64,000 nucleotides of DNA from Roseivivax halotolerans (GCF_900115815.1 NZ_FOXV01000006.1:1-64000); one strand, 5' to 3'. Numbered from the stretch's first letter, positions 40,054 to 50,478 are shown. The notes: a model not told the origin generated them from the sequence alone. Numbers and translations are program-made.

Positions 40054-42195
40054 ATGATTGCCGCCGAGGATCTCATTGCGCTCGTCCGCAACTACAATCC
40101 CAGAACGAATGAAAAGCTCATTCGCGCGGCCTACGAGTACGGCCGCGCGATGCATGAAGGGCAGATGCGGCAGTCGGGCGAGCCCTACTTCACGCATCCC
40201 GTCGCTGTGGCGGCGATCCTGACCGAGCAACAGCTCGACGACGCCACAATCATCACCGCGCTCCTTCACGACACGATCGAAGACACCAAGTCGACCTACA
40301 ACGAGATCTCCGAGCGTTTCGGCGCGGAGACCGCGATGCTGGTGGACGGGGTGACGAAGCTCACCAACCTTCAACTCTCCTCGACCGAGACCAAGCAGGC
40401 GGAGAATTTCCGCAAGCTTTTCATGGCGATGTCGAAGGATTTGCGGGTGATCCTCGTCAAGCTCGCCGACCGGCTGCACAACATGCGTACCATCAAGGCG
40501 ATGCGTGAGGAGAAGCAGCTCCAGAAAGCGCGCGAGACGATGGATATCTACGCGCCGCTCGCAGGCCGGATGGGGATGCAGTGGATGCGCGAGGAGCTCG
40601 AGGATCTCGCCTTCCGCGTCATCAACCCCGAAGCGAGGCTGTCGATCATCCGCCGCTTCATCACCCTTCAGCGCGAGGCCGGCGACGTCATTCCGCGTAT
40701 CACGTCCGACATGCGCCATGAGCTGGACCAGGTCGGGATCGACGCGGAGGTCTTCGGGCGCGCGAAGAAACCCTATTCGATCTGGCGCAAGATGCAGGAG
40801 AAGGAGCTGTCCTTCTCGCGGCTGTCGGACATCTACGGCTTCCGCGTCATCACCGCCAGCGAGATGGATTGCTACCGCGCGCTCGGCGCGATCCACCGCC
40901 GCTGGCGCGCCGTGCCGGGCAGGTTCAAGGACTACGTGAGCCAGCCCAAGACGAACGGTTACCGCTCGATCCACACCACCGTTTCGGGCCGCGACGGTAA
41001 GCGCGTCGAGGTGCAGATCCGCACCCGGCAGATGCACGAGGTCGCAGAGACCGGCGTCGCCGCGCATTGGTCTTACCGCGACGGTGTACGCGCGCAGAAC
41101 CCGTTCGCGGTCGATCCGGCCAAATGGATCGCCTCCCTGACGGAGCAGTTCACCGCTGAGGAGGATCACGACGAATTCCTCGAGGCGGTCAAGCTCGAGA
41201 TGTATTCCGACCAGGTCTTCTGCTTCACGCCGAAGGGCGACGTGGTGAAGTTGCCGCGCGGCGCGACGCCGCTCGATTTCGGCTACGCGATCCACACCCG
41301 CATCGGCTCGGCCTGCGTCGGCGCGAAGGTGGACGGGCTGCGCGTGCCGCTCTGGACCCGTCTCAAGAACGGTCAATCGGTGGAGATCATCACCGCCGAA
41401 GGACAGACGCCGCAGGCGACCTGGCTCGATATCGCGCAGACCGGCAAGGCCAAGACCGCGATCCGGCGGGCGTTGCGCGAGGCGCGCAAGGAACGTTTCG
41501 TCAAGCTCGGCCACGAGATCGCGCGCTCCGCTTTCGAGCATGTGGGCAAGAAAGCCTCCGATAAAGTGCTTGAGAAGGCGGCGAAGACCCTGCGCCTCGA
41601 GGACGGCGAAGAGCTTCTGGCGCGGCTCGGTTCGGCCGAGATCTCCGCCCGCGAAGTCGTGGCTGCGGTCTATCCCGACCTCTCGCCGCGTCCATCCTCC
41701 GAAGTCGACACGGCTCGAGCGGTCATTGGTCTGGCCCATGACCAGGGGTTCGCACGTGCGAAATGCTGTCAGCCTCTGCCCGGCGAGCGGATTGTCGGTA
41801 TCGCGCGGCGCGGTCACGGTGTCGTGGTCCACGCGATCGATTGCCCTAGCCTGGCCGAGTTCGAGGACGAGCCGGACCGCTGGCTCGACCTGCAATGGGC
41901 CGAAGGGCGGCATCCGCCGCTCTACGATGTCACCCTCGAACTGACGATCGGAAACGATGCGGGTGTATTGGGTCGGATTTGCACATTGATCGGAGAGCGC
42001 AAGGCCAATATCTCGGACCTTGAGTTCCGTGACCGGAAGCCGGACTACTACCGGCTCGAGGTCGAGCTGCAGCTCAGCGATGCCGAACACCTTCACTCGG
42101 TGATCTCGGCTCTCGAAGCCGAAAGCGACGTCGCACAGGTCGAGCGCCGCCGGGACACGGACCGAAGCGAAAAGGCCCGCACGGCCGCCGAATAG
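40054..42195 (+). CDS. rsh: Bifunctional (p)ppGpp synthetase/hydrolase (RelA/SpoT homologue)
   Basis: A 713-residue Rsh protein of standard length. The hydrolase HD domain shows the H-D-x-x-E-D motif (LLHDTIEDT, near 72-80). The synthetase domain follows (AKKPYSIWRKMQEKELSFSR, then DIYGFRVI), and a TGS domain (VFCFTPKGDVVKLPRGATPLDFGYAIH) comes next. A zinc-finger/CC region contains the Cys pair AKCCQPLPGE, and a C-terminal ACT domain (LTIGNDAGVLGRICTLIGERKANI) ends the chain. Both active sites look intact, so it should make and degrade the stringent alarmone and is probably the only long Rsh in this lineage. The start lies 38 bases after rpoZ. Confidence 0.95.
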   Translation: MIAAEDLIALVRNYNPRTNEKLIRAAYEYGRAMHEGQMRQSGEPYFTHPVAVAAILTEQQLDDATIITALLHDTIEDTKSTYNEISERFGAETAMLVDGVTKLTNLQLSSTETKQAENFRKLFMAMSKDLRVILVKLADRLHNMRTIKAMREEKQLQKARETMDIYAPLAGRMGMQWMREELEDLAFRVINPEARLSIIRRFITLQREAGDVIPRITSDMRHELDQVGIDAEVFGRAKKPYSIWRKMQEKELSFSRLSDIYGFRVITASEMDCYRALGAIHRRWRAVPGRFKDYVSQPKTNGYRSIHTTVSGRDGKRVEVQIRTRQMHEVAETGVAAHWSYRDGVRAQNPFAVDPAKWIASLTEQFTAEEDHDEFLEAVKLEMYSDQVFCFTPKGDVVKLPRGATPLDFGYAIHTRIGSACVGAKVDGLRVPLWTRLKNGQSVEIITAEGQTPQATWLDIAQTGKAKTAIRRALREARKERFVKLGHEIARSAFEHVGKKASDKVLEKAAKTLRLEDGEELLARLGSAEISAREVVAAVYPDLSPRPSSEVDTARAVIGLAHDQGFARAKCCQPLPGERIVGIARRGHGVVVHAIDCPSLAEFEDEPDRWLDLQWAEGRHPPLYDVTLELTIGNDAGVLGRICTLIGERKANISDLEFRDRKPDYYRLEVELQLSDAEHLHSVISALEAESDVAQVERRRDTDRSEKARTAAE

Positions 42196-42210
42196 GATTG
42201 GGATCCCTCC

Positions 42211-42867
42211 TTGGTCTTCAGGAGACGCGAACAGCAGCCGTACTGGAAGCAGGGCTTGCGCTTTCTCTGGCCGAAAGGCGGGTGGGGCCGCGCGGCACGC
42301 TATATCCGTCACCGGCTGCAGCGCCTGCCCGACCCGCCGGACAAGATCGCGCGCGGCATCTTCGCCGGCGTCTTCATGACCTTCACGCCGCTCTACGGGT
42401 TGCACTTCTTTCTGGCGGCGCTTTTGGCATGGGTGCTGCGCGGGAATATCGTCGCGGCACTGATGGGCACCTTTTTCGGCAACCCGCTGACCTACGTGCC
42501 GATCGCGGTGGTCTCGCTGCAGACCGGGCATTGGATTCTCGGCGATGAAAGCGATCCCGAGGATCACCGCTGGGTCGGCGACAAGTTCGCGGCCGCTGGC
42601 CGCGACCTGTGGGACAATTTCGTCGCGATCTTCACATCCGACCGGGCCGACTGGAGCGATCTGGCGCTTTTCTACGACGATGTCTTCTTTCCCTATCTCG
42701 TGGGCGGCATCATTCCCGGGATCATCACGGGACTCATCTGCTACTACATCTCGCTGCCGCTGATCCGCGCCTACCAGAACCGGCGCAAGGGGATCATCGC
42801 GGCCAAGATCGCGGCGATGAAGGCAAAAAAGCAGAAACAGGCTGACGGCAACGCCTCCGCGGACTAG
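42211..42867 (+). CDS. DUF2062-domain membrane protein
   Basis: A 218-residue protein starting with TTG. The DUF2062 core is seen in [33 protein letters not shown] and [14 protein letters not shown], with two or three hydrophobic segments, a soluble insertion (about 105-150), and a Lys-rich cytoplasmic tail. The function of this family is unknown. It often lies between rsh and pdxJ in Rhodobacteraceae, as it does here, which supports the TTG start and the operon. Confidence 0.82.
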   Translation: MVFRRREQQPYWKQGLRFLWPKGGWGRAARYIRHRLQRLPDPPDKIARGIFAGVFMTFTPLYGLHFFLAALLAWVLRGNIVAALMGTFFGNPLTYVPIAVVSLQTGHWILGDESDPEDHRWVGDKFAAAGRDLWDNFVAIFTSDRADWSDLALFYDDVFFPYLVGGIIPGIITGLICYYISLPLIRAYQNRRKGIIAAKIAAMKAKKQKQADGNASAD

Positions 42868-42901
42868 CTTTCCCGCCACAGACAGGACGGAGACCCCCGC
42901 C

Positions 42902-43654
42902 ATGGCGACCGAGGATCAAACACTCAGGCTCGGTGTGAACATCGATCACGTTGCGACCGTAAGAAACGCGCGCGGCAGCGCCTATCCCGATCCCGTCCGT
43001 GCGGCAGAGACAGCCGAGAAAGCCGGGGCCGACGGCATCACGGCGCATCTGCGCGAGGATCGCCGGCACATTCGCGACGGCGATATCGAAGCGCTCATGG
43101 CGTCGCTCCGCACACCGCTCAATTTCGAGATGGCGGCGACCGAGGAGATGCAGAAAATCGCCCTTCGGCATCGCCCGCACGCGGTGTGCATCGTGCCCGA
43201 GAAGCGCGAGGAGCGCACGACCGAAGGCGGCCTCGAAGTCGCGAAGGATCAGAACCGGCTCGCTGATTTCATCGCGCCCCTGCGCGAGGCAGGCGCACGC
43301 GTGTCGCTCTTCATCGCGGCCGACGCCGAGCAGATCGAGGCCTCCGCCCGCATCGGCGCGGCGGTCGTGGAGCTGCACACGGGCGCTTATTGCGACCTGC
43401 ATTACGAAGAGCGGTTCGAGGAACGAGATGCGGAACTCGAACGGCTGCGGAACGCGGCGGCTCAGGCCCACGGGCTGGGGCTCGAGGTTCATGCGGGCCA
43501 CGGGCTCACCTTCGAAACGGTCGGCCCGATCGCAGCGATCCCCGAGATCCGCGAGCTCAATATCGGGCATTTCCTGATCGCAGAGGCCATCTTCCTCGGT
43601 CTTGACGGGGCGATCCGCGAAATGCGCCGCCTGATGGACGAGGCGCGGGCATGA
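42902..43654 (+). CDS. pdxJ: Pyridoxine 5'-phosphate synthase PdxJ
   Basis: A 250-residue TIM-barrel enzyme that condenses 1-deoxyxylulose-5-phosphate with 3-amino-2-oxopropyl phosphate to pyridoxine 5'-phosphate. [16 protein letters not shown] opens the barrel with the conserved His. [24 protein letters not shown] (catalytic Glu), [11 protein letters not shown] and LEVHAGHGL, then [12 protein letters not shown] follow in family order. Length is normal. The stop overlaps the next start (ATGA). Confidence 0.96.
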   Translation: MATEDQTLRLGVNIDHVATVRNARGSAYPDPVRAAETAEKAGADGITAHLREDRRHIRDGDIEALMASLRTPLNFEMAATEEMQKIALRHRPHAVCIVPEKREERTTEGGLEVAKDQNRLADFIAPLREAGARVSLFIAADAEQIEASARIGAAVVELHTGAYCDLHYEERFEERDAELERLRNAAAQAHGLGLEVHAGHGLTFETVGPIAAIPEIRELNIGHFLIAEAIFLGLDGAIREMRRLMDEARA

Positions 43655-44097
43655 TCCGCTCTGTCGCTCTCGCGAGCGTCTTCGCGCTGGCCGGGCAGGG
43701 CGCCTTGGCCGATGTCACGCGCGATTGCGGCACCTTCGAGGCGAATGCGCGCAACCTTGTCCTGCCGCCCGAGATCGGCATTCGGACTTTCGCTCAAGGC
43801 GCGATCCGGATGTTCTATCTCGACACCGGCGGAGAGCCGGCCTGCTGCTCCTCGCACCTTATGGTGGTCCTGCCATCCCCCGAAGATCCGGGCGATATTT
43901 GCACGCTGATCTCGAATGAGCGCAATTTCGGCTATGGCGGGTTGGATCTTGCGGGGGCTGTCGCCTCCTATGATGCCGCGACCGGCCTCAGCGTCGATGT
44001 CCCCGTGCGCGTCTTCGACGGTGCGGATTTCGTGGACGAAACGCTGACCGTCACCATCAATCAGCAAAGCGGCGTCGTCGCGACCTCGCAGCGATGA
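43651..44097 (+). CDS. Small exported protein of unknown function
   Basis: A 148-residue protein with a signal peptide (1 to about 20, ending GALAD). Four Cys residues are visible: DCGTF, PACCSSH (a Cys pair) and DICTLIS. Together they suggest disulfides in the periplasm. No family is recognised. It is embedded in the pdxJ-acpS block with ATGA overlaps at both ends, so it is certainly translated with these genes. That position is unexpected for a periplasmic protein and gives no clear hint of function. Confidence 0.75.
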   Translation: MIRSVALASVFALAGQGALADVTRDCGTFEANARNLVLPPEIGIRTFAQGAIRMFYLDTGGEPACCSSHLMVVLPSPEDPGDICTLISNERNFGYGGLDLAGAVASYDAATGLSVDVPVRVFDGADFVDETLTVTINQQSGVVATSQR

Positions 44098-44558
44098 GCT
44101 TCGAGCTGACCCCGACCGAGGCGGACGCGCTTGGCCGCGTGATCGACGAGGCGCGACGGCTTTACACGCCCGGTGGCGGCCCCGTCTTCACCGCGGCGAT
44201 CGTCCGAAACGACCGGATCGTCATGCTGGCCCGGAACGAGGTCGGTGACGAGCGCGATCCTTCCCGGCATGCCGAGATCGTCGCCATCGCCCGCGCCTGC
44301 CGCACGCTCGGCACGAAGGATCTGTCGGGCGCGAGCCTGATCGCCTCGATGCAGCCCTGCGAGATGTGCCTGGCCGCGATGCGCTGGGCGGGCATCGACC
44401 GTCTGGCGTTCGCGATGACGCAGGAAGCCGCGCCGGATTTCTTCCAGTTTCCAGGCCTCGGAATCGCGGATTACGCCCGCGCCTCGGGCGATGCCTTCAT
44501 CTGGACGGGCGGGCTCCGGCAGGACGACGTCGCGCATATCTATCGGGGAGAAACATGA
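44094..44558 (+). CDS. Nucleoside/cytidine-type deaminase (CDA fold)
   Basis: A 154-residue zinc deaminase. The zinc site is [11 protein letters not shown] (His and the proton-shuttle Glu) with [10 protein letters not shown] (the Cys pair), both typical of the guanine-deaminase/tRNA-adenosine-deaminase (TadA) group. Length and the C-terminal [14 protein letters not shown] favour a nucleoside or base deaminase rather than the tRNA enzyme, but the substrate cannot be fixed. It overlaps acpS and the exported protein gene by 4 bases each. Confidence 0.82.
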   Translation: MSFELTPTEADALGRVIDEARRLYTPGGGPVFTAAIVRNDRIVMLARNEVGDERDPSRHAEIVAIARACRTLGTKDLSGASLIASMQPCEMCLAAMRWAGIDRLAFAMTQEAAPDFFQFPGLGIADYARASGDAFIWTGGLRQDDVAHIYRGET

Positions 44559-44956
44559 TCCTCGGCGTCGGCACAGATCTGGCGAATATCGAGCGCATCC
44601 AGGGCACGCTTGACCGCTTTGGCGACCGCTTCCGCAACCGTGTCTTCACCGAGACCGAGCAGCGCAAGGCGGAACGCCGCGCGGATGTCGCCGGCACCTA
44701 TGCCAAGCGCTGGGCGGCGAAAGAGGCCTGCTCCAAGGCGCTTGGCACCGGGCTTCGAATGGGGATCGCCTGGAAGGATATGGCCGTGACCAACCTGCGA
44801 ACGGGCCAGCCCGTCATGCATGTCACCGGCTGGGCCGCCGACCGGCTGGCCGAAATGACCCCCGAAGGACACGAGGCGATCATCCACGTCACCCTGACCG
44901 ACGATCATCCCTGGGCGCAGGCCTTCGTCGTGATCGAGGCGCGCCCTCGCGCTTGA
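44555..44956 (+). CDS. acpS: Holo-[acyl-carrier-protein] synthase AcpS
   Basis: A 133-residue phosphopantetheinyl transferase that activates the acyl carrier protein. The two magnesium-binding motifs are present: [12 protein letters not shown] (Asp8) and [16 protein letters not shown] (Glu near 58, Lys). Length is normal. ATGA overlap couples it to the deaminase gene. The order pdxJ-acpS-lepB-rnc-era is the classical proteobacterial arrangement, with extra genes inserted here. Confidence 0.95.
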   Translation: MILGVGTDLANIERIQGTLDRFGDRFRNRVFTETEQRKAERRADVAGTYAKRWAAKEACSKALGTGLRMGIAWKDMAVTNLRTGQPVMHVTGWAADRLAEMTPEGHEAIIHVTLTDDHPWAQAFVVIEARPRA

Positions 44957-45009
44957 CTTCGCGGGTGCCGGTCGGCACTTAACCGGCGCAAAGGGCAAAG
45001 GGGCAGAAC

Positions 45010-45843
45010 ATGGCATCGAAAGCATCGTCGGGCGGCTTTGTCGAGACCGTCAAAACGGTGGTTTACGCGCTCCTGATCGCAGGCGTGTTCCGCACGTTGT
45101 TCTTCCAACCCTTCTGGATTCCCTCGGGCTCGATGAAGGACACGCTGCTGATCGGCGACTTCCTGTTCGTCAACAAGATGGCCTACGGCTATTCCTACGC
45201 CTCCTGCCCTTCAGTGCGGATTCCGAGCATCGGCATCGACATCGATGCCGAAGACATCTGCGGCATTTTCGACGGCGACAACGAACGCTTCCTTGGCTCT
45301 GAGCCCGAGCGCGGCGATATTGTCGTCTTCCGTCACCCGGTGAACGGGTCGGATTTCATCAAACGCCTCATCGGCTTGCCCGGCGACCGCGTGCAGGTGC
45401 GTGACGGCCGCATCTTCATCAACGACGAGCCGGTCGGCCTCGAACCTGACGGCACCTTCGAAGAGATCGCTCGTCCGCAAGGCCCGCAAGGGGTCCGACC
45501 GCGCTGCGCCAACGGACCCGTCGGCGAGGGCGGCACCTGCATCAAGGAAAAGTTCGTCGAAACGCTGCCGAACGGCGTCAGCCATTCGGTTCTGAACATC
45601 ACGTCCCAGGGTTCGGACAACACGCCCGTCTATACCGTCCCCGAAGGCCATTACTTCTTCATGGGCGACAACCGCGACAATTCGGCCGACAGCCGTGTGC
45701 CGAGCGTCGCGGGCGGCGTCGGCTTCGTGCCTTTCGAGAACCTCGTCGGCCGTGCCGATCGCGTGATCTTCTCCTCCGCAGGGCGCTCGATGCTGTATTT
45801 CTGGACCTGGCGCGGTGACAGGTTCTTCGAGGCGCTGGATTGA
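45010..45843 (+). CDS. lepB: Signal peptidase I
   Basis: A 277-residue inner-membrane protease that removes signal peptides from exported proteins. One membrane helix lies at about 12-30. The catalytic Ser is in [20 protein letters not shown] and the Lys in [28 protein letters not shown] is box E. An insertion between boxes ([22 protein letters not shown]) carries two Cys residues, seen in several alphaproteobacterial LepB proteins. Its stop overlaps the rnc TTG start. Confidence 0.95.
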   Translation: MASKASSGGFVETVKTVVYALLIAGVFRTLFFQPFWIPSGSMKDTLLIGDFLFVNKMAYGYSYASCPSVRIPSIGIDIDAEDICGIFDGDNERFLGSEPERGDIVVFRHPVNGSDFIKRLIGLPGDRVQVRDGRIFINDEPVGLEPDGTFEEIARPQGPQGVRPRCANGPVGEGGTCIKEKFVETLPNGVSHSVLNITSQGSDNTPVYTVPEGHYFFMGDNRDNSADSRVPSVAGGVGFVPFENLVGRADRVIFSSAGRSMLYFWTWRGDRFFEALD

Positions 45844-46526
45844 AGCGGTCAGCCGAGATTGCAGACCTCGAAGGCCGGATCGGCGTGCGTTTCGACCGGC
45901 CGGAGCTCTTGCGTGAGGCCCTGACGCATCCTTCGATGTCCAGCCCGACGCGCAGCGACAACCAGCGCCTGGAATTTCTCGGCGACCGCGTGCTCGGTCT
46001 CGTCATGGCCGAAGCGCTTCTGGAGCGTGACCCCAAAGCGGCCGAAGGCGCGCTCGCGCCGCGCTATAATGCGCTTGTGCGGAAAGAAACCTGCGCCGAT
46101 GTCGCGCGCGAGTTCGGCATCGGCGATGCGCTGAAACTTGGCCGGTCGGAGCGCCTCTCGGGCGGGCGCCGCAAGATGGCGCTTCTGGGCGACGCGATGG
46201 AGGCGGTGATCGCCGCGATCTACATCGATCAGGGGTTCGAGGCCGCCAAAACCTGCATCCTGCGCCTCTGGGGCGAGCGGATCGCCTCGGTCGAGGAGGA
46301 TGCCCGCGACGCCAAAACCGCGCTGCAGGAATGGGCCCAGGCCCGCGGCCTTCCGCCCCCGGCCTATGTCGAGACCGCGCGCAGCGGCCCCGATCACCAG
46401 CCTGTCTTCACCATCGAGGCGCGCCTGGAGACGGGACAGAGTGCCAGCGCGACCGCCGGCTCGAAACGCCAGGCCGAGCAGGGCGCCGCCCAGTCGCTGC
46501 TGGCAGAGGTCGAGGCGAAGGCGTGA
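45840..46526 (+). CDS. rnc: Ribonuclease III
   Basis: A 228-residue double-strand-specific RNase. The signature [20 protein letters not shown] carries the catalytic Glu and Asp, with the second site [18 protein letters not shown]-terminal double-stranded-RNA-binding domain covers about 153-225 ([29 protein letters not shown]). It starts with TTG in a TTGA overlap with lepB. It processes rRNA and small RNAs. Confidence 0.95.
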   Translation: MKRSAEIADLEGRIGVRFDRPELLREALTHPSMSSPTRSDNQRLEFLGDRVLGLVMAEALLERDPKAAEGALAPRYNALVRKETCADVAREFGIGDALKLGRSERLSGGRRKMALLGDAMEAVIAAIYIDQGFEAAKTCILRLWGERIASVEEDARDAKTALQEWAQARGLPPPAYVETARSGPDHQPVFTIEARLETGQSASATAGSKRQAEQGAAQSLLAEVEAKA

Positions 46527-47443
46527 GCGACAACCTCCGCGGCTCTCTGTTCATGATCGCCGCGATGCTGGGCTTTGCCATCGAGGATTCGCTTTTCAAG
46601 GCGGCTACAGCCGGCATTTCCCCGGGGCTCGGGACATTCTTCTTCGGACTGACGGGGCTCGTGATCTATGCCGCGCTCGTGCGCCGGAGCGGGCTGCCGG
46701 TCTGGACGCGGGGCTATCTCGGCCGCACGATGCTCATCCGCTCGGCTTTCGAGGTGATGGGGCGGCTCTTCTTCGCGCTTGCGCTGGCCTACGCGCCGCT
46801 CTCGGTGACCTCGTCGATCCTGCAGGCGGCTCCGCTGGTCGTGACGCTATGCGCGGCGCTGATCCTAGGCGAGCGGGTCGGGGCGGGGCGCTGGATCGCG
46901 ATGGCGGTCGGATTTGCCGGCGTCCTTCTGATCCTGCGCCCGTCGCTGGACGGGATCGAGCTTTCGGCGCTCTACGGGCTTCTGGGCATGATCGGCTTTG
47001 CCTGCCGGGATGTCGCCACGCGCGCGAGCCCGCCCGAGATCTCCGCGATGCAACTCGGTATTCCGGGTTTTCTGACGGTGACACTGGCCGGGCTGGTGAT
47101 CCTGGCGTTCGAGCCCGGGCTTCCGGCCATGCCGACGCCGCGCGCCGCGCTTTTGATCCTCGCCACGGGGCTCACCGGCGTTCTGGCTTACACCGCGCTC
47201 ACACGGGCCATGCGCACGGGCGAGGTCTCGGTCGTCGCGCCGTTCCGCTACAGCCGGCTCCTCTTCGCGCTGATCCTGGCATTCCTCGTCTTCGGTGAAC
47301 GGCCCGACGCGCTGACGCTCGTGGGCGCGGCGTTGATCGTCGTGTCGGGGCTCTATACGCTCGTTCGCTCAGGCGCGGGCTCTGGCCAAATGCCGCGCAC
47401 TCGGCTAAGCGAGCGGGCCTCAGGCAAGGAGCGCCGCCCATGA
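46523..47443 (+). CDS. EamA-family DMT transporter
   Basis: A 306-residue protein with ten hydrophobic segments in two EamA repeats. The GTG at 46523 overlaps the rnc stop (GTGA), which decides the start. [44 protein letters not shown] is split here: [13 protein letters not shown] then GERVGAGRW and [10 protein letters not shown] are the usual end of repeat 1. The second repeat ends with [20 protein letters not shown]. It moves an unknown metabolite. It sits between rnc and era, which are usually adjacent, so it is an insertion in that conserved pair. Confidence 0.88.
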   Translation: MSDNLRGSLFMIAAMLGFAIEDSLFKAATAGISPGLGTFFFGLTGLVIYAALVRRSGLPVWTRGYLGRTMLIRSAFEVMGRLFFALALAYAPLSVTSSILQAAPLVVTLCAALILGERVGAGRWIAMAVGFAGVLLILRPSLDGIELSALYGLLGMIGFACRDVATRASPPEISAMQLGIPGFLTVTLAGLVILAFEPGLPAMPTPRAALLILATGLTGVLAYTALTRAMRTGEVSVVAPFRYSRLLFALILAFLVFGERPDALTLVGAALIVVSGLYTLVRSGAGSGQMPRTRLSERASGKERRP

Positions 47444-48348
47444 CCACCCGCGCCGGTTTCGTCGCGCTGATCGGAGAGCCCAATGCGGGCAAATCGACCC
47501 TGACCAACCGTATGGTCGGGGCGAAGGTCTCGATCGTGACGCACAAGGTTCAGACGACGCGCACGCGCATCCGGGGCGTTGCGCTGGAAGGCGACGCGCA
47601 GATCGTCTTCGTCGATACTCCCGGCCTCTTCAAGCCGCGCCGCAGGCTGGACCGGGCGATGGTCAAGGCCGCGTGGGGCGGCGCTGCGGATGCCGATATC
47701 GTCGTGCTGCTCATCGAGGCGCATCGCGGCGTGACCGAAGGCGTCGAGGCCATCCTCGAGGAGCTCGACACGGTCGGTCACGGCCGGCCCGTAGCGCTCG
47801 CCATCAACAAGATCGACCGGGTGAAGGCGGAGACGTTGCTGGCGCTCTCCAAGACCCTCAACGAGCGGTTCACCTTTGCCGAGACCTTCATGATCTCGGC
47901 AGAGAAGGGACACGGCGTCGAGGATCTGCGCCTCTGGCTTGCAGGCAGTCTGCCCGAGGGGCCGTGGCTTTATCCCGAAGACCAGATCGCCGATCTGCCC
48001 ATGCGTATGATCGCCGCCGAGATGACGCGCGAGAAGCTGACGTTGCGGCTGCACCAGGAACTGCCCTACCAGCTCACCGTCGAGACGGAGAGCTGGGACG
48101 AGCGCAAGGACGGCTCAGCACGGATCGACCAGGTGATCTATGTCAGCAGGGACGGTCACAAGGGCATCCTGCTCGGTCACAAGGGCGAGACGGTCAAGGC
48201 AATCTCCAAGGCCGCGCGCGAAGAGCTCGAGGATTTCCTGGGCCGCAAGGTGCACCTGTTCCTGCAGGTGAAGGTCCGCGAGCGCTGGCAGGACGAGGCC
48301 GAGCGCTATTCCGAGATGGGTCTCGATTTCCGCGACGGCGATGGCTGA
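47440..48348 (+). CDS. era: GTPase Era
   Basis: A 302-residue essential GTPase for 30S ribosome maturation. G1 is GEPNAGKST, G2 the TTRTRIRGVAL region, G3 is VDTPGLF, G4 is NKIDRV and G5 lies in MISAEKGHG. The C-terminal KH domain contains the G-x-x-G motif (HKGETVKAISKAARE). It overlaps the DMT transporter gene (ATGA) and the next ORF by 8 bases. No truncation is seen. Confidence 0.96.
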   Translation: MTTRAGFVALIGEPNAGKSTLTNRMVGAKVSIVTHKVQTTRTRIRGVALEGDAQIVFVDTPGLFKPRRRLDRAMVKAAWGGAADADIVVLLIEAHRGVTEGVEAILEELDTVGHGRPVALAINKIDRVKAETLLALSKTLNERFTFAETFMISAEKGHGVEDLRLWLAGSLPEGPWLYPEDQIADLPMRMIAAEMTREKLTLRLHQELPYQLTVETESWDERKDGSARIDQVIYVSRDGHKGILLGHKGETVKAISKAAREELEDFLGRKVHLFLQVKVRERWQDEAERYSEMGLDFRDGDG

Positions 48349-48676
48349 GCCGCGCCTCACCGCGCGGTTCTGGGTCGATGCCTACCGGCGGCGACTCGCC
48401 TTCCACGACATTCCCTGTTTCGTGGTCGCCCATGGCGACGACACGGCGGGCGCGGTCCTCGTCAAGCTCGCAACGCTCGACGGGCGGGCGCGCGCCTTCA
48501 CGCGAAGCTTCGATCTTGCGAGCGGCGCGCGTGTCTGGGCCGAGCTTTCCTCGGGGCCTGAGGCGGAGGTCGACGCGGCCATCGCCAGGCAGCGCGGCTT
48601 CGATCCCGATCTCTGGGTCATAGAGGTCGAGGACCGCGCGGGGCGGCACCTTCTGGACGAGGACGGGCTCGCCTGA
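48341..48676 (+). CDS. DUF1491-family protein
   Basis: A 111-residue protein with the DUF1491 opening [15 protein letters not shown], then [16 protein letters not shown] and [21 protein letters not shown]. The family occurs beside era in many Rhodobacteraceae, which agrees with the 8-base overlap here. Its function is unknown. It looks soluble, with one Cys (IPCF). Confidence 0.85.
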   Translation: MAEPRLTARFWVDAYRRRLAFHDIPCFVVAHGDDTAGAVLVKLATLDGRARAFTRSFDLASGARVWAELSSGPEAEVDAAIARQRGFDPDLWVIEVEDRAGRHLLDEDGLA

Positions 48677-48686
48677 TGCGATCCCG

Positions 48687-48735
48687 ACGAGAGGCGCTGC
48701 CTCTCGTGCTCTCCGCGGTATTTTTGCCAACCCAA
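48687..48735 (+). repeat. Dispersed hairpin/AAATAC intergenic repeat, copy 2
   Basis: A 9-bp perfect stem (48687-48695 with 48699-48707, loop GCT) followed by GCTCTCCGCGGTATTTTTGCCAACCCAAAG. It lies in the gap between the DUF1491 gene and recO. Unlike the other copies it is oriented with the hairpin first after the upstream stop codon. Confidence 0.72.
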
Positions 48736-48785
48736 AGACAGGATGGCCCCTTGCGCTTGCCTGCCGCTCGGCCAACGTTGCCGGG

Positions 48786-49523
48786 ATGGAATGGCGCGAT
48801 ACCGGCATATTGCTTTCGACGCGGCGGCACGGGGAGAGCTCGGCCATCCTCGAGGTATTTACCGCAGGGCATGGGCGCCATGCCGGGGTCGTGCGGGGCG
48901 GGGCGAGCCGCAAGCTCGCGCCGATCCTGCAGCCGGGGGCGGAGCTGGACCTTGCCTGGCGGGCGCGGCTCGAGGATCATATCGGCACCTACACGGTCGA
49001 GCTCAATCGCTCGCGCGCGGCCATCGCGATGGCCGACCGGCTCACGCTGGCGGGGCTGAACGCGCTCCTCGCGCTTTTGTCCTTCACCTTGCCCGAGCGG
49101 GAGGCACAGCCCGACATCTATGCGCGGACCGCGACGCTGCTCGACCTGCTCGACCGGCCCGATATCTGGCCGCTGGCCTACTTGCGCTGGGAGATGGCGC
49201 TTCTGGAGGATATGGGCTTCGGGCTCGACCTGTCGCGCTGCGCGGCGGGCGGGAACGCCAATGACCTCGCCTACGTTTCTCCGAAGACGGGCCGGGCGGT
49301 GAGCTGGTCGGGCGCGGGCGACTGGGCGCCGCGGCTCTTGCCTTTACCGGCAGTGATGATGGGAAGCGGGTCCGGAGAGGATGCAGAGGTCCTGGCCGCT
49401 CTCGGCACGACGGGACATTTCTTCGAGGCGCACCTCGCCCCCTCGCTGGGCGATCGGCCGGTGCCACCGGCGCGGGCGCTCTTTCTGGATCGGCTGGCGC
49501 GGCGTGCGCGGGCCACAAGCTGA
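48786..49523 (+). CDS. recO: DNA repair protein RecO
   Basis: A 245-residue RecO. The N-terminal OB fold starts [24 protein letters not shown] and includes [14 protein letters not shown]. The helical C-terminal part contains LLDLLDRPD and the [24 protein letters not shown] segment, the normal alphaproteobacterial form. RecO loads RecA on single-stranded-binding-protein-coated DNA in the RecFOR pathway. It follows era through DUF1491 and one repeat copy. Confidence 0.92.
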   Translation: MEWRDTGILLSTRRHGESSAILEVFTAGHGRHAGVVRGGASRKLAPILQPGAELDLAWRARLEDHIGTYTVELNRSRAAIAMADRLTLAGLNALLALLSFTLPEREAQPDIYARTATLLDLLDRPDIWPLAYLRWEMALLEDMGFGLDLSRCAAGGNANDLAYVSPKTGRAVSWSGAGDWAPRLLPLPAVMMGSGSGEDAEVLAALGTTGHFFEAHLAPSLGDRPVPPARALFLDRLARRARATS

Positions 49524-49567
49524 GCTGGCGTCTTTCGCGTGACGCAAAGGCAGGATAGGACAAAGAC

Positions 49568-50233
49568 ATGCAATGGACGCTGCCGAACATACTGACCGCC
49601 CTGCGCCTTCTGGCCGCGCCTGGCCTGGCGGTCATGTTCCTCTATTTCTCGCGCCCCTTCGCCGATTGGTGTGCGCTGATCCTGTTTCTCGGCGCGGCGA
49701 TCACCGACTGGTTCGACGGCTATATCGCGCGGTCATGGGGGGCCGAGACCAAGATCGGCGCAATGCTCGACCCGATCGCGGACAAGGCGATGGTCGTGAT
49801 CGCGCTCATGGTGATCGTGGGCTATTCCTCCTACACGCCGTGGATCGTTCTGCCCGCGACGGTGATCCTGTTTCGCGAGGTCTTCGTCTCGGGCTTGCGC
49901 GAGTTTCTGGGCGACACCGCGGGCCTTCTCAAGGTGACCAAGCTCGCCAAGTGGAAGACAACGCTGCAGATGGTCGCCATCGCGGTGCTGTTCGGGCAGG
50001 GCATTTTCGAACATTATCTCATCGCCGCGACCTACGGGATGGATTCGGATCTCGTCACCTCGATCCTCGCCGGTGAGACGGAGGATGAACTCGGGCTCGC
50101 CTGGCGGCAAACCGGCATGATCTGGACCGGCTATCTCGGCCTCACGCTTTTGTGGATCGCGGCGCTGCTGACGGCGATCACGGGCTGGGATTATTTCCGA
50201 AAGGCCGTGCCCCATCTCAAGGAGACGCGCTGA
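49568..50233 (+). CDS. pgsA: CDP-diacylglycerol-glycerol-3-phosphate 3-phosphatidyltransferase
   Basis: A 221-residue membrane enzyme that makes phosphatidylglycerol phosphate. The CDP-alcohol phosphotransferase signature is complete: DWFDGYIARSWGAETKIG and then MLDPIADK (D-G-x2-A-R-x8-G-x3-D-x3-D). Several membrane helices flank it, and an insertion near 155-185 (ATYGMDSDLVTSI) is hydrophilic. Its stop overlaps the moaD start (TGATG). Confidence 0.94.
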   Translation: MQWTLPNILTALRLLAAPGLAVMFLYFSRPFADWCALILFLGAAITDWFDGYIARSWGAETKIGAMLDPIADKAMVVIALMVIVGYSSYTPWIVLPATVILFREVFVSGLREFLGDTAGLLKVTKLAKWKTTLQMVAIAVLFGQGIFEHYLIAATYGMDSDLVTSILAGETEDELGLAWRQTGMIWTGYLGLTLLWIAALLTAITGWDYFRKAVPHLKETR

Positions 50234-50478
50234 TGGATGTACTCTACTTCGCCTGGGTCCGGGAGCGGATCGGCATCCCGAAGGAACGGATCGAGACCGA
50301 GGCCGCGACGGTGAGCGAGCTCGTCGATGAGCTGCGCTCCCGCGAGGCGCGCTACGCGGCGGCTTTTGCCGATCTGTCTGCGCTGCGCGTGGCCGTCGAC
50401 CAGGAACTTTCCGATTTCGACGCAACGCTGTCGGGTGCGCGCGAGGTCGCCTTCTTTCCGCCGATGACGGGGGGCTGA
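50233..50478 (+). CDS. moaD: Molybdopterin synthase sulfur-carrier subunit MoaD
   Basis: An 81-residue ubiquitin-like protein ending in the required Gly-Gly (PPMTGG), which is adenylated and thiocarboxylated to deliver sulfur to the molybdenum cofactor. The start DVLYFAWVRERIG is typical. It overlaps pgsA by one base and moaE by one base. Confidence 0.93.
   Translation: MDVLYFAWVRERIGIPKERIETEAATVSELVDELRSREARYAAAFADLSALRVAVDQELSDFDATLSGAREVAFFPPMTGG

Noticed and set aside
39634-42903. A 1089-codon minus-strand open frame opposite rpoZ, rsh and the DUF2062 gene
   Set aside because: It is antisense to intact, well-conserved genes; the composition (repeated Asp/Arg/Val/Gly with no domains) is that of a GC-driven shadow frame.
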